Notes: a model not told the origin generated them from the letters alone. DNA of 64,000 nucleotides from JANJUB01 sp031386985 (GCA_031386985.1 JANNCV010000014.1:62001-126000); one strand, 5' to 3'. Positions 42,881 to 52,019 are shown, counted from the first letter of the stretch. Program-made: numbers and translations.

Positions 42881-43263
42881 TAGATGATCATACGCCGAAC
42901 TGGCGCGGCGGGCCCTAACATTTCGGGCCGCGTTTGTGGTTCATCGGGCACCGATCATGGTCGAATGGGCGCGAAGACCACCTTTGCCCCGTGCCTGAAA
43001 CAGTGACCGTAACATCGGCCCGGCTCGCATTCCGGTGGTCTGATGCAAGTACAGCTTATCTGGGAAACCTGACCTAGCCATCGGTTTCTTGACTTTGCCA
43101 TGCCGGTAGATTATATCCCGGCGCCAGATTTCAACCTCCAGATTAGCGCTCAAGTGTGCTTGTGTTGGTGTCGTGCTTCCGAATCACCGCCCAAAGTCAG
43201 CGATCCCGAGCAGAATTTTCGCCGGGAGGCTCCCGAAAGCGTATCCGTGCCAAAATGTAGCTA
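42881..43263. other. Intergenic region of about 380 bp
   Basis: Between the divergent C45-like and ABC-transporter genes. A minus-strand frame at 42941-43153 looks like background. A reasonable promoter (TTGACT/TTATAT, 16-bp spacing) lies at 43089-43116 on the plus strand. Nothing else was recognised. Confidence 0.6.
43089..43116 (+). promoter_or_regulatory. Candidate promoter for the ABC exporter gene
   Basis: TTGACT at 43089-43094 and TTATAT at 43111-43116 with a 16-bp spacer, about 150 bp before the start at 43264. The long leader makes the assignment tentative; a weaker CAAAAT hexamer lies 7 nt before the ATG. Confidence 0.4.
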
Positions 43264-45504
43264 ATGCCCCCGGCCTTTGCGTCCCCGGGCCTTCCTGCTG
43301 CCGTTCAATCTCTCATCGGCGCTGAGGAGGCTCTTATTGCGGTTGAGACGGACCTCACTTCATTGGGGGGACTTGGGGTTGCCTGGATGGTGGTGTGCGC
43401 CGAGACGATTTACCGGCTGGAGCAGACTCCAAACGGGCTCGAAGTAATTGGAGCGCACCGCATCGAGGAGCTTTCTCATCCCGTAACCGAGGATTTGGTG
43501 GATGCGCTTGCGATTTCCGTCAAATCGCGACAAGGCACCATTGAACTGATCAGGGGAACGACCTCGAAACGAACGATCTTGGTCGCCGCTCAAGAGCAAC
43601 TTAAGAGTTTTTGCGCGGGCAAGGGAGTTCCCGAAATTGAGATCAACCTTCGGGTTTGCGAACGATGTTCGCGGCCATTGCCCAAAGATTCGGACATCTG
43701 CCCGGCGTGTCTGAACAGAGGCAAGACCCTTTTACGGCTATTTGAGTTCACGAAGCCTTACAAAGGGCGATTGGTTTGGGGAACGTCGCTGATTGTTACA
43801 GGCGTTGCTATTGCCCTTTTGCCCCCTTACTTTACAAAACGGCTGGTGGATGATGTGCTTTCGCAAGGCCAAACCCAGTTCTTCGGACCGCTCATTCTGG
43901 CCATGTTGGTGAGCCAACTCATGTTGAACTTGATTCAGCTCGCCCGGGGGCGAAACGTGGCTTATTTAAGCCGTAATGTTGCTGTAGACATTCGAACCCG
44001 CCTATTTGGAAAACTGCAAACCCTAAGCGTCGCCTTCTATGATAAGCGCAACGTCGGCTCGATTATGAGCCGGATGACGAATGACACCGGCGCGCTTTAC
44101 GATGTGTTGGTTGACGGAATTCCGATCACGGTGAACAACGTGGCGATGCTCATCGGCATCCCGATCGCGATGTTCTTGATGAACTGGCAGATCGCGATTT
44201 GGGCCGTCATTCCTATCCCGTTTGTGCTCTATGCGGTCAACCGTTTTCGGCGCAATATGATGCGGGTTTGGAGTCGCTTCTGGCACTCCTGGTCGCGAAT
44301 GAACTCGGCTCTAAATGGCGTTTTGCAAGGCACGCGCGTCGTAAAAGCGTTTCACGGTGAGGATCGAGAGAACGCAAAATTCGGTCGACGCATTGTGGAT
44401 GTCGCTCACACCGGGTACATCGCCGAGCGCAACTGGTCCACCTTTTTCCCGATGGTTATGTTCGTGATGGGCATGAGCGGCATCGTTATCTGGTACGTTG
44501 GCGGCCAGGCCGTTCTCGGCAATCGCATGACCATCGGTGAGTTGACGGCGTTTATTGGCTATGTTGCGATGATGCGTGAGCCGCTTATGCAGCTTCAACG
44601 AATCATTGATTGGACTTCGCGCTCGCTCACCGCCGCTGAGCGTGTATTCGAGATATTGGATACGCCGATTGATGTTGAGGACGTCAAAGAAGCCGTGCCG
44701 ATGCCCGAAATGAAGGGCGCAGTGAAGTTTTCAGACGTGCACTTTGGCTACGAGAAAGGCCGTGAAATTGTTCACGGGATTGACCTTGACGTGGGGGCGG
44801 GAGAAATTATTGGCCTCGTCGGTCATTCCGGGGCGGGCAAGTCAACTCTCATCAATCTGCTGCTGAGGTTTTATGACCCCAGCCAGGGACATATCGAGGT
44901 TGACGGCGTGGACTTGCGCGAGATCAAGCTCGATGATTTTCGGCGTCAGGTTGGCGTGGTCTTGCAGGAATCCTATCTCTTTCCCGGCTCAATCAAAGAC
45001 AATATCGCCTATGGTCGCCCGGAGGCGACGCCCGAGGAAGTGATGGATGCTGCTGTCGCCGCGAACGCCCATCATTTCATCGTGAATTTCCCGGATGGGT
45101 ATGACACCTATGTCGGCGAGCGCGGCCATCGCCTTTCCGGCGGAGAGCGTCAACGGATCGCAATCGCCCGGGCGATTCTGCACAATCCTCGCATTCTGAT
45201 CTTAGATGAGGCAACCGCGAGTGTGGACACCGAAACCGAACGCCAGATTCAAGAGGGCCTCGAGCGCCTGGTCTCCGGCCGCACCGTCTTCGCTATCGCC
45301 CATCGCCTCTCGACGCTGAAAAACGCCGACCGGTTGGTGGTGATGGATGAAGGTCGTATCGCCGAGATCGGAACCCACGAAACGCTGATGGAGTTGCCCA
45401 ACGGAATCTACGCCAAACTTGTGACGATGCAACTAGAAATGAACCAAGTTAGGCAAATGGTGGGGGCAGGTGACGAAGAGGCGACGGAAGAAACCCCCGT
45501 CTAG
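43264..45504 (+). CDS. ABC exporter (permease-ATPase fusion) with N-terminal zinc ribbon
   Basis: A 746-aa half-exporter of the MsbA/lipid-multidrug type. Residues 1-130 are a beta-rich PH-like domain, and a zinc ribbon follows: CERC and CPAC (Cys132, Cys135, Cys146, Cys149). Six transmembrane helices cover about 165-450. The ATPase has GHSGAGKST Walker A, LSGGERQRIAIARAIL signature, ILILDEATASVD Walker B and AIAHRLS H-loop. Expected at the inner membrane exporting lipid, LPS core or a peptide. The ribbon/PH extension is unusual for this class. Confidence 0.93.
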   Translation: MPPAFASPGLPAAVQSLIGAEEALIAVETDLTSLGGLGVAWMVVCAETIYRLEQTPNGLEVIGAHRIEELSHPVTEDLVDALAISVKSRQGTIELIRGTTSKRTILVAAQEQLKSFCAGKGVPEIEINLRVCERCSRPLPKDSDICPACLNRGKTLLRLFEFTKPYKGRLVWGTSLIVTGVAIALLPPYFTKRLVDDVLSQGQTQFFGPLILAMLVSQLMLNLIQLARGRNVAYLSRNVAVDIRTRLFGKLQTLSVAFYDKRNVGSIMSRMTNDTGALYDVLVDGIPITVNNVAMLIGIPIAMFLMNWQIAIWAVIPIPFVLYAVNRFRRNMMRVWSRFWHSWSRMNSALNGVLQGTRVVKAFHGEDRENAKFGRRIVDVAHTGYIAERNWSTFFPMVMFVMGMSGIVIWYVGGQAVLGNRMTIGELTAFIGYVAMMREPLMQLQRIIDWTSRSLTAAERVFEILDTPIDVEDVKEAVPMPEMKGAVKFSDVHFGYEKGREIVHGIDLDVGAGEIIGLVGHSGAGKSTLINLLLRFYDPSQGHIEVDGVDLREIKLDDFRRQVGVVLQESYLFPGSIKDNIAYGRPEATPEEVMDAAVAANAHHFIVNFPDGYDTYVGERGHRLSGGERQRIAIARAILHNPRILILDEATASVDTETERQIQEGLERLVSGRTVFAIAHRLSTLKNADRLVVMDEGRIAEIGTHETLMELPNGIYAKLVTMQLEMNQVRQMVGAGDEEATEETPV

Positions 45505-45594
45505 AAGTTTGGGAAAATTTCACGTAACCCCGCAACGTAAATCTCGAAACGTTGAGAACGCCGCGTGCAACACAAGGTAAACCGAAACATCGCG

Positions 45595-46338
45595 ATGCTT
45601 GAACTTGATCACTACCTCTCCCTGAGAACGCGACCCGCTGGCCGCCCCGTTATGCGTCAAAATTGGCGCGATCTCTCGTTCCTTCACCTCCGATATGAGC
45701 CCGAAGAAATCCAAAATTTTGTGCCCCCCAAGTTGACCGTAGACACTTTCCCTGATGAAAATGGCAAGGAATGGGCTTGGCTCGCGATCGTTCCGTTTTG
45801 GATGACTAGCATTCGCCTCCCCTGGCTCCCGCCCATTCCGGGGACTCACACGTTTTGCGAGACCAATGTGCGAACCTATGTTCATCACAAAGGGCAACAG
45901 CCGGGGGTTTGGTTTTTTAGCCTTGACGCGGCTAACGCACTGGCTTGTCGCGTTGCGCGACGGTTCTTCCAGTTGCCCTACTTTTTTGCCGAGATGAATT
46001 GCAAGCACGAGGGAGATAACGTACACTACGAGAGCACCCGGTTATGGGGAGAGCCCTATGGATTCTGCGGAACAACGCAAATCACCAGCCCGATCCAAAC
46101 CGCCACCCCCGGAACTCTTGAGTTTTTCCTGGCCGAGCGGTATCTCCTCTATGCTCAAAGAGAGAGAAAACTCTTCACTGGCATTGTAAGCCACGTACCG
46201 TATCCTCTCCAAAGCGCGACATGCGTAGCCCAGCACTCGATGCTACGCCAATTCGCCTTGCCGGATCGTGAGGATTGGGATCACGTTCTGTTCAGTCCGG
46301 GCGTAGACGTTGAGATATTCCCGATCAAACCCCTTTGA
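45595..46338 (+). CDS. DUF2071 (YqjF-like) protein
   Basis: A 247-aa DUF2071 protein with the family pattern: PVMRQNWRDLSFLHLRYEPEEI, WAWLAIVPFWMTSIRLPW, HTFCETNVRTYV, GVWFFSLDAANALA and the aromatic middle strands. The family is acetoacetate-decarboxylase-like in fold and without known activity. The ATG at 45595 is preferred; a GTG at 45565 is a longer possibility. Convergent with the SDR gene. Confidence 0.88.
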   Translation: MLELDHYLSLRTRPAGRPVMRQNWRDLSFLHLRYEPEEIQNFVPPKLTVDTFPDENGKEWAWLAIVPFWMTSIRLPWLPPIPGTHTFCETNVRTYVHHKGQQPGVWFFSLDAANALACRVARRFFQLPYFFAEMNCKHEGDNVHYESTRLWGEPYGFCGTTQITSPIQTATPGTLEFFLAERYLLYAQRERKLFTGIVSHVPYPLQSATCVAQHSMLRQFALPDREDWDHVLFSPGVDVEIFPIKPL

Positions 46339-46342
46339 GTGG

Positions 46343-47086
46343 TTAATGGAAATAACTCGCGCCGTTAATATCAATGGCAATTCCGCTCATGTAACTGGCT
46401 TCATCGCTTAACAAAAATGATGCTACCGATGCACAGTCTTCCGGCTTTGCCATGCGGCCCAGCGGAATTCCGGCGAGGATATCCTCAAGGCGTTCGTTCA
46501 TGCCATCGCGGGCCATTGACGTATCCACCCATCCCGGGGCTATAGCAAATGTTTGGATGTTTTTGGGGGACAACTCGACCGCCAAAGAGCGCGTTAGGTT
46601 AATGAGAGCCGCCTTGGAAGCGGCATAAAGAGCAGCCCCCCCTTCACCCTTAAAGCCGACGCGGCTGGCGATGTTCAGAACCTTCCCACCCCCTTGCTCG
46701 GCAAACTCCTTGCAGGCCGCTCTTGTGAGGAGAAGCGGAGATTCAAAATTTGTGACAAATGTTTTTCTCAGGTTTGCCGTAAAAGCGGCGTTCCCCGAGT
46801 TCACAAAGTCCAGCGGCATATAAACTCCCGCGTTGTTCACAAGCGCGTGCACTGGCCCATCTTTAAGAGCCTTGCCAAAAAGTTTAGCTGCTTCATCCCC
46901 GTTCGAGAGATCCGTCTGATATACGCCAACGCACCTCTTGCCCAGTGCCCTCTTGGTCTTTTCGGCTTCGTCTTCATCAAAACCGTAATGCAGGGCAATA
47001 TCCCAACCATCTTTCGCGAGTCGCAACGCGATTGCTCGCCCGATTCCGCGAGAGGAACCCGTAATTAAAACACGCCGATCGGCCAC
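46343..47086 (-). CDS. SDR-family oxidoreductase (FabG-like)
   Basis: A 247-aa classical short-chain dehydrogenase. Motifs: cofactor-binding TGSSRGIG, NNAG, catalytic Ser plus YAASK, and the C-terminal IAPGWVDT. It follows the heptose-kinase gene by 9 nt on the same strand, so it is part of the lgt-hldE operon. Substrate not deducible; FabG-like or sugar/lipid dehydrogenase are both possible. Confidence 0.93.
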   Translation of the reverse strand: MADRRVLITGSSRGIGRAIALRLAKDGWDIALHYGFDEDEAEKTKRALGKRCVGVYQTDLSNGDEAAKLFGKALKDGPVHALVNNAGVYMPLDFVNSGNAAFTANLRKTFVTNFESPLLLTRAACKEFAEQGGGKVLNIASRVGFKGEGGAALYAASKAALINLTRSLAVELSPKNIQTFAIAPGWVDTSMARDGMNERLEDILAGIPLGRMAKPEDCASVASFLLSDEASYMSGIAIDINGASYFH

Positions 47087-47095
47087 GCAAATACG

Positions 47096-48034
47096 TTACC
47101 CGTTCAGGCCGAGGTTCGTGAGGTCTTCGGGGCTTGGCGTCGCGACTCCAACGTGGCGAACAACGCTTGCCGCCGTCTTCGATGCGAGTTCAAACACTTC
47201 TCGCTTGAATCCAACCGCCGCGATTCCAAGTGCGACGGTTGCGATGACCGTATCGCCCGCTCCGGCAGTATCGGAGACTTCGACGCGAGTAGCCGGAACA
47301 AAAAATTCCTCGTCTTGGCTAGCGGCGGCCATTCCGGCATCGCCAAAGGTGATCAAAACGCTTCCGAACCCGAATCCTGAGCATAACTCTCGTGCCGCCG
47401 CAGTTCCTTCTTCGAGTGATAACGTCCGATCAAGGGCCGCGCTTGCTTCGGCTTTGTTTAAGCTCACCAACGTTGCGCCTCGATAGTTTTCGAGAGACTT
47501 GGGCTTGGGATTGCAAATGACCGGCCGCCCGGCCGCCAGATCAATCACGGCGCGAGCGATCGGGCCGGTGATCGCTCCTTTGAGATAATCGCTGAACAGA
47601 ATGACATCGGCATTTGCGAGTAATCGGGAGGCAGCTTCGAGCACCTTCCTTTCGGTATCGGCAGCGATCGGGCTGCGAGACTCATGATCAATCCGCAAAA
47701 TCTGATGTCGTCCATCTGCCACAACTCGGGTCTTTCTTGTCGTAACTCGATCTTTAGCACCAATCAACTCGTGAGCTAAGCCCGAATCCGAAAGCGCGGC
47801 CTCGAGCATTTCGCCCGCTTCATCATCTCCAATCAAGCCTACAATGGTGGTCTCGGCACCCAGGGCGCGGAGATTTAGAGCAACATTCGCGGCCCCACCG
47901 GGCACCGCTTTAGTGCTCTGCTTTTGAAGGACGATTACGGGAGCTTCGGGGCTGATCCGTTCAGCCGTGCCGAAGATGTATTCGTCCAGCATTAAATCGC
48001 CGATCACGAGCGCGCGGATGCCTCCGAAGTTCAT
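47096..48034 (-). CDS. D-glycero-beta-D-manno-heptose-7-phosphate kinase domain (HldA/RfaE1-like)
   Basis: A 312-aa PfkB-family kinase that phosphorylates heptose-7-phosphate in LPS inner-core heptose synthesis. It has MLDEYIFGTAERISPEAPV, the GGAANVALNLRALGA PfkB start, HQILRIDHESRSP, FSDYLKGAI and the anion-hole DTAGAGDTV. It is the kinase half only, without the HldE adenylyltransferase domain. It overlaps lgt by 4 nt at its start and precedes the SDR gene. It supports an LPS-bearing outer membrane. Confidence 0.9.
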   Translation of the reverse strand: MNFGGIRALVIGDLMLDEYIFGTAERISPEAPVIVLQKQSTKAVPGGAANVALNLRALGAETTIVGLIGDDEAGEMLEAALSDSGLAHELIGAKDRVTTRKTRVVADGRHQILRIDHESRSPIAADTERKVLEAASRLLANADVILFSDYLKGAITGPIARAVIDLAAGRPVICNPKPKSLENYRGATLVSLNKAEASAALDRTLSLEEGTAAARELCSGFGFGSVLITFGDAGMAAASQDEEFFVPATRVEVSDTAGAGDTVIATVALGIAAVGFKREVFELASKTAASVVRHVGVATPSPEDLTNLGLNG

Positions 48035-48816
48035 TCCTTAACCCCTGAAGGGACCCTTGCGCGAACAAAGTACAAACCAACTCCGACTAGTATCAAAACG
48101 ACCGCCATTACTTGAGCCTCGGTGATTGGCAGTCCTGGAATCTGCGTTGATGAAGCGAGTTTGGCTTCCACCTCGGCGACGGTTCCGGCTCGCCAGAACT
48201 CATAGATGAAGCGAGTTACGCCGTGCAAAGCGATCATCGCTCCGAACGATTGCCCCGGCTTCAACCCACGTCTCTCCAAGAGAATCAGCAAGCCAAACGC
48301 CGCAAAATTCATCAGGGAATCGTAAACTTGGGCAGGATGAACACGGCCGGGCACTCCGTGTACCACTATCGCCCAAGGGAGGTCACACTCTCGCCCGTGG
48401 CAACAGCCGTTGAGGAGACAACCAATTCGACCGACGGCGTGGCTGATCAAGAATGCGGCCCCGGCTGTATCTAGCAGGCTCAAAAAACTGAGTTTCTTGC
48501 GGCGGGAATAGATGTAAATCCCCAATCCCCCGAAGATGATTCCGCCAAAACTCGTTATTCCCGCAAATTGCAACGAGAACAACTCGCTGGGATTGTTGGC
48601 GTATTGTTTCCATTCTTGGGCGATGAAAACGAGGCGGGCACCTAGTATCCCTAACCCGACCGCCCACATCGCCGAATCTGTGAACTGATCCGCTGTAATT
48701 CCGAACTTAGGCGCGCGACGGCGGCCAATCAGAACTCCCAAAAAGAAACCGATGCCTAACATCAGCCCAAAGCTGGGGAGTTTGAAATTTCCAAATTCGA
48801 AGATTGTGGGGAGCAT
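48031..48816 (-). CDS. lgt: Phosphatidylglycerol-prolipoprotein diacylglyceryl transferase (Lgt)
   Basis: A 261-aa, roughly seven-helix inner-membrane enzyme that attaches diacylglycerol to the lipobox cysteine of prolipoproteins. The family signature is visible as HAVGRIGCLLNGCCHG, and the conserved arginine/histidine segment VHPAQVYDSLMN. The ATG at 48816 (MLPTIFEFGNFKLPSFGLM) matches the family start better than the longer frame to 48855. First gene of the lgt-hldE-SDR operon. A terminator for the upstream DUF4332 gene lies just before it. Confidence 0.95.
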   Translation of the reverse strand: MLPTIFEFGNFKLPSFGLMLGIGFFLGVLIGRRRAPKFGITADQFTDSAMWAVGLGILGARLVFIAQEWKQYANNPSELFSLQFAGITSFGGIIFGGLGIYIYSRRKKLSFLSLLDTAGAAFLISHAVGRIGCLLNGCCHGRECDLPWAIVVHGVPGRVHPAQVYDSLMNFAAFGLLILLERRGLKPGQSFGAMIALHGVTRFIYEFWRAGTVAEVEAKLASSTQIPGLPITEAQVMAVVLILVGVGLYFVRARVPSGVKE

Positions 48817-48854
48817 TTTTCTATTGGTCGCTCGAATGGGCTCGCGATTGGGCA

Positions 48855-48892
48855 AACAAAAGCCGCCGCACGTATCCCTACGCCCGGCGGCT
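48855..48892 (-). terminator. Intrinsic terminator after the DUF4332 gene
   Basis: On the minus strand AGCCGCCG (48892-48885) pairs with CGGCGGCT (48868-48861) over a 16-nt loop and runs into TTTTGTTTG, a good rho-independent terminator 14 nt after the DUF4332 stop. Confidence 0.8.
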
Positions 48893-48905
48893 AGAGTTTA
48901 TGTCT

Positions 48906-49307
48906 TTAGTGAGTTACAACTCGTGGCAAGTTCTTGGCTTCGTCAATCCATCGCTCAACCTCAGAAAGGCTGGGAGTTCGATTGGCTAAATTCTTTGCGG
49001 AGTTCACTTCATCAAGCTTTGTAGCAAGATTTTCAGCGTTTCTTTGGGCCAGTTCAGGCACTGAGTCAACTCCGCTTGCTTCCAGCATTTCGGCGAACTG
49101 GGGGCCGACGCCGGTGATGCGCATCAAATCGGCATGGTTCACCCAATCTCGAATCAGCGATTCGCTAATTCCGCTGGTGACGGCGAGAGCTCCTCGTCCA
49201 TCAGTCGACGCTCCCTTTTCAAGTAAACCTTCGACGGTAGTAACGCCAGCGGCACTCAGTTTTTCGGCAAAAGCGGGGCCGATCCCTTCAACTTCATTAA
49301 TATTCAT
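48906..49307 (-). CDS. DUF4332 helix-hairpin-helix protein
   Basis: A 133-aa protein with two helix-hairpin-helix units: NEVEGIGPAFAEKLSAAGVTTVEGLL near the start and LMRITGVGPQFAEMLEASGVDSVPELA in the middle. These are typical of DUF4332, a family likely to bind DNA. The ATG at 49307 has a strong AGGAGTG ribosome site 7-9 nt upstream; the longer frame to 49394 is cysteine-rich leader without similarity. Divergent from gcvT with palindromic DNA between them. Confidence 0.85.
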   Translation of the reverse strand: MNINEVEGIGPAFAEKLSAAGVTTVEGLLEKGASTDGRGALAVTSGISESLIRDWVNHADLMRITGVGPQFAEMLEASGVDSVPELAQRNAENLATKLDEVNSAKNLANRTPSLSEVERWIDEAKNLPRVVTH

Positions 49308-49328
49308 TCTTTTCACTCCTGTGCAACA

Positions 49329-49338
49329 TTGTGCACAA
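49329..49338. promoter_or_regulatory. Palindrome TTGTGCACAA between DUF4332 and gcvT
   Basis: A perfect 10-bp palindrome, with a further GTGCAAC half-site just before it (49321-49327), lies in the 80-bp divergent gap. It is a plausible operator for one or both genes; no regulator gene is adjacent. Confidence 0.4.
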
Positions 49339-49387
49339 CACGATAATGCTACCTCTCTCGCCGCGGGAAAGCTATACTCCTTCATAA

Positions 49388-50551
49388 ATGTCAACCCTAC
49401 TTCGCACCGCCCTCTTTGATTCTCATGTTGCCCTTGGCGGACGGATGGTGGACTTTGTCGGTTGGGAATTGCCCGTGCAATATCAGAGCGTTATCGCTGA
49501 AGCCAAGGCCGTTCGCGAGGGAGCGGGCATGTTTGATGTTGGGCACATGGCTCGCCTCTGGTTCCGAGGGGAGCGCGCATTGGAGTTTCTGGAGCATATC
49601 ACAGCAAACGATGTAGCCAGTCTGGAGGATGGAAGAGGGCATTATTCGTTACTTCCAAACCCGAATGGCGGTCTGGTGGACGACATTATCGTTTATCGAA
49701 TCGAAAACGGCGTGTTTCGGATGGTTGTGAACGCTGGGAATCACCAGAAGGATGTTGCGTGGATCCGTAGGCAAAACACTTTTGGAGTTGATATCGTTGA
49801 TGAGACGATGGAGACGGCCATGATTGCCGTGCAAGGCCCCGAAGCGAGCGCGATTGTCGCCGGGCTTAGCGCTGACCCCAAAAAATTTGATGGGTTACCT
49901 TTCTTTGGCGTTGTCAACACTGCCATCGCCGGGGTCCCGTGTTTTGCTCCGCGAAGCGGATACACCGGCGAGGATGGATTTGAACTGATTTGTGCAAATT
50001 CTGATGCGTCCGCGCTTTGGAGCGCTTTGCTTGAAGCGGGGGTGAAACCTTGTGGTTTGGCTTCCCGTGATACGTTGCGGGTGGAAGCAGGCTTGCCTCT
50101 TTACGGTCACGAGCTAGGTGAGAATATCAACCCGATTTCAGCCGGCTTAGGTTGGGTCATTTCGAAATCCAAATCGTTCATTGGATCAGGGCCGATTAAC
50201 GAAGCCCGCTTGAGCGGCACGTCAAAAAAGCTTCAGGGCGTAAAGCTTGAAGCAAAGCGCCTCATCGCCCCTGGGATGAAAGTCTTTGTTGAAGGCGTTG
50301 AAGTCGGCGAAGTATCAAGCGGAGTCGTTTCGCCCCTATTGGATTGCGGAATAGCATTCGCGTTTATTGACTCAGCCATCAAGCTGGGCACTTCTTGCGA
50401 AATTGACGTTCGCGGCAAAATGGAACCGGGAACGGTTGTGAATAAACGGTTTTTTGTTCGGGCAAAACAAGAGGTTGTTTCGGTACTCCGCCATTTCCGG
50501 GAGGATCCTGCGGAAAGGGCGAGCGTAAACAAGCTCACCCTCCTTTTCTAG
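49388..50551 (+). CDS. gcvT: Glycine cleavage system aminomethyltransferase (GcvT)
   Basis: A 387-aa T-protein that transfers the methylene group to tetrahydrofolate in glycine cleavage. Family blocks are clear: GGRMVDFVGWELPVQY, AGMFDVGHMA, GLVDDIIVYRIENGVFRMVVNAGN (split), APRSGYTGEDGFEL and LRVEAGLPLYGHEL. Normal GcvT ends near VNKRFF; here about 28 further residues follow (VRAKQEVVSVLRHFREDPAE...), an unusual C-terminal tail. A TATACT hexamer 9 nt before the ATG suggests a near-leaderless start. No gcvH or gcvP is adjacent. Confidence 0.95.
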   Translation: MSTLLRTALFDSHVALGGRMVDFVGWELPVQYQSVIAEAKAVREGAGMFDVGHMARLWFRGERALEFLEHITANDVASLEDGRGHYSLLPNPNGGLVDDIIVYRIENGVFRMVVNAGNHQKDVAWIRRQNTFGVDIVDETMETAMIAVQGPEASAIVAGLSADPKKFDGLPFFGVVNTAIAGVPCFAPRSGYTGEDGFELICANSDASALWSALLEAGVKPCGLASRDTLRVEAGLPLYGHELGENINPISAGLGWVISKSKSFIGSGPINEARLSGTSKKLQGVKLEAKRLIAPGMKVFVEGVEVGEVSSGVVSPLLDCGIAFAFIDSAIKLGTSCEIDVRGKMEPGTVVNKRFFVRAKQEVVSVLRHFREDPAERASVNKLTLLF

Positions 50552-50631
50552 ATGAGGGTCCGCGTGCGTTGGAATCCTTAGTTACGGGGGAAGAACCACC
50601 GCGGTGCGACCCCTACCACAAACCCTGCGAG

Positions 50632-51879
50632 CTAAACGGCTTGCGTCTTCCCCGGAACCGCGACGGCGGGCACCTCAAGGTGCGCGTCCATCGAAAGGTG
50701 CTCGGGCACGAGGCTGGTAGTTGAAGCCATCGCCGCATCCCATGAGACTTCTTTGCCTGAATAAGCCGCCATCCGACCCAGAATCGCCGTCATCGTACTC
50801 TCGGCAACTTGCTTGGCTTCGTTAAAGCCGGCTCCATCTCGGATTGATTTGATCAGGTTGCGGTGCTCAAGCATATAAGGATTCGGGCTATCGCCTTCCC
50901 AGCGCCAGGGGTTTTCGCCCTTGATGCTACGGTTGGCGTCGGACTTGCCCTTGGTTCCAACGATATGCTCGGAAACGCGCGAGTCGGTGCCATCAATCTG
51001 GCGGCACATGCTCAGCATTTTTACGCCGTTAGCGTATTCGTATTCGGTGGCGAAGTGATCAAATATATGGCCGTAGGCTGGATCAGTTCGCACCTGACGT
51101 CCGCCAAGGCTCACGGCTTTCACTGGGTGCCCCTTCATGGCCCAGTTGCACACGTCTAGGTTGTGAATATGCTGCTCCACGATATGATCGCCCGAGAGCC
51201 AAGTGAAATAGAGCCAATTCTTGAGTTGCCATTCCATATCCGACCAAGCCGCCTCGCGGGGATGCATCCAAAGGCTGCCTTGATTCCAATAAGCGTAACA
51301 GGCAACGACATCGCCGATTTGACCGTCGTGAATGCGTTTCATCGCTTCAAGGTAGGGTAGCTCGTGGCGACGCTGGGTACCAGCTACTATTGAGAGTTTC
51401 TTTGTCTTAGCAAGTTCGCCTGATTCGATAACCGAGCGAATCCCGGCGGCATCTACAGCGACAGGTTTTTCGAGGAAAACGTGCTTGCTAGCTTCGATCG
51501 CGGCCCTTAAATGAACCGGTCGGAACGCAGGCGGAGTCGTGAGGATAACATAGTCGCATCCACTTGCGATAACTTGCTTGTAAGCATCAAAACCGCTAAA
51601 CTTTCGATCTCCAACGTCAACTCGGGCTTTCTGTCGCTCGGTAAGAGAATTCAAAGAGCCGGTGACGCGATCTGGGAAAACGTCCCCAATCGCCCAAAGC
51701 GTGATCGCCGGATCAGCCGCAAATGCGTTCATCACGGCATCGGTTCCCCGTCCGCCACTTCCAATCAAACCAATTTTCATCTTTTCGTTACCTTGGGCAA
51801 AGACGCCATTGGGAAGCAAAAGGGCGGCACTTGTTGCAGCACCCGCAGCTAAGACATCGCGACGCGAGAAGTTATCCAT
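50632..51879 (-). CDS. Tat-exported Gfo/Idh/MocA family oxidoreductase
   Basis: A 415-aa NAD(P)-dependent sugar or inositol dehydrogenase-type protein. A twin-arginine signal (NFSRRDVLAAGAATSAALLL) precedes the Rossmann motif IGLIGSGGRGTDAV. VFLEKPVAVD is the family EKP block, with the catalytic His candidates in VEQHIHNLDVCNWAMKGHP. The ATG at 51879 has a perfect TATAAT 7 nt upstream, as expected for leaderless mRNA. Substrate unknown; export is typical of Planctomycete/Armatimonad members. Stands alone. Confidence 0.92.
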   Translation of the reverse strand: MDNFSRRDVLAAGAATSAALLLPNGVFAQGNEKMKIGLIGSGGRGTDAVMNAFAADPAITLWAIGDVFPDRVTGSLNSLTERQKARVDVGDRKFSGFDAYKQVIASGCDYVILTTPPAFRPVHLRAAIEASKHVFLEKPVAVDAAGIRSVIESGELAKTKKLSIVAGTQRRHELPYLEAMKRIHDGQIGDVVACYAYWNQGSLWMHPREAAWSDMEWQLKNWLYFTWLSGDHIVEQHIHNLDVCNWAMKGHPVKAVSLGGRQVRTDPAYGHIFDHFATEYEYANGVKMLSMCRQIDGTDSRVSEHIVGTKGKSDANRSIKGENPWRWEGDSPNPYMLEHRNLIKSIRDGAGFNEAKQVAESTMTAILGRMAAYSGKEVSWDAAMASTTSLVPEHLSMDAHLEVPAVAVPGKTQAV

Positions 51880-51959
51880 TATCTGTATTATAGCAAGCAA
51901 TTTTTGAAGAGTGTTCAAAATTGCGCGTTAGCCAATGCGATCGTGTCCGATTTTGGAGT

Positions 51960-51975
51960 GATCAACCGTTTGATC
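51960..51975. promoter_or_regulatory. Inverted repeat between the Gfo/Idh and LD-carboxypeptidase genes
   Basis: GATCAA and TTGATC half-sites with a 4-bp centre (CCGT) form a 16-bp inverted repeat in the divergent promoter region. It could be an operator for either gene. The downstream gene has CATAAT 8 nt before its ATG. Confidence 0.4.
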
Positions 51976-52019
51976 TAAAGCTAGCGGCTGGATCTCTCCG
52001 CGCCTCATAATGTCAAAGC

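Noticed and set aside
42941..43153. Minus-strand open frame in the 42.9-43.2 kb gap
   Set aside because: No domain pattern, no nearby start signals and an unlikely residue mix; considered noise.
49308..49394. Extended start of the DUF4332 protein with four cysteines
   Set aside because: The strong ribosome site and helix-hairpin-helix pattern begin at 49307; the extension covers the divergent promoter of gcvT.
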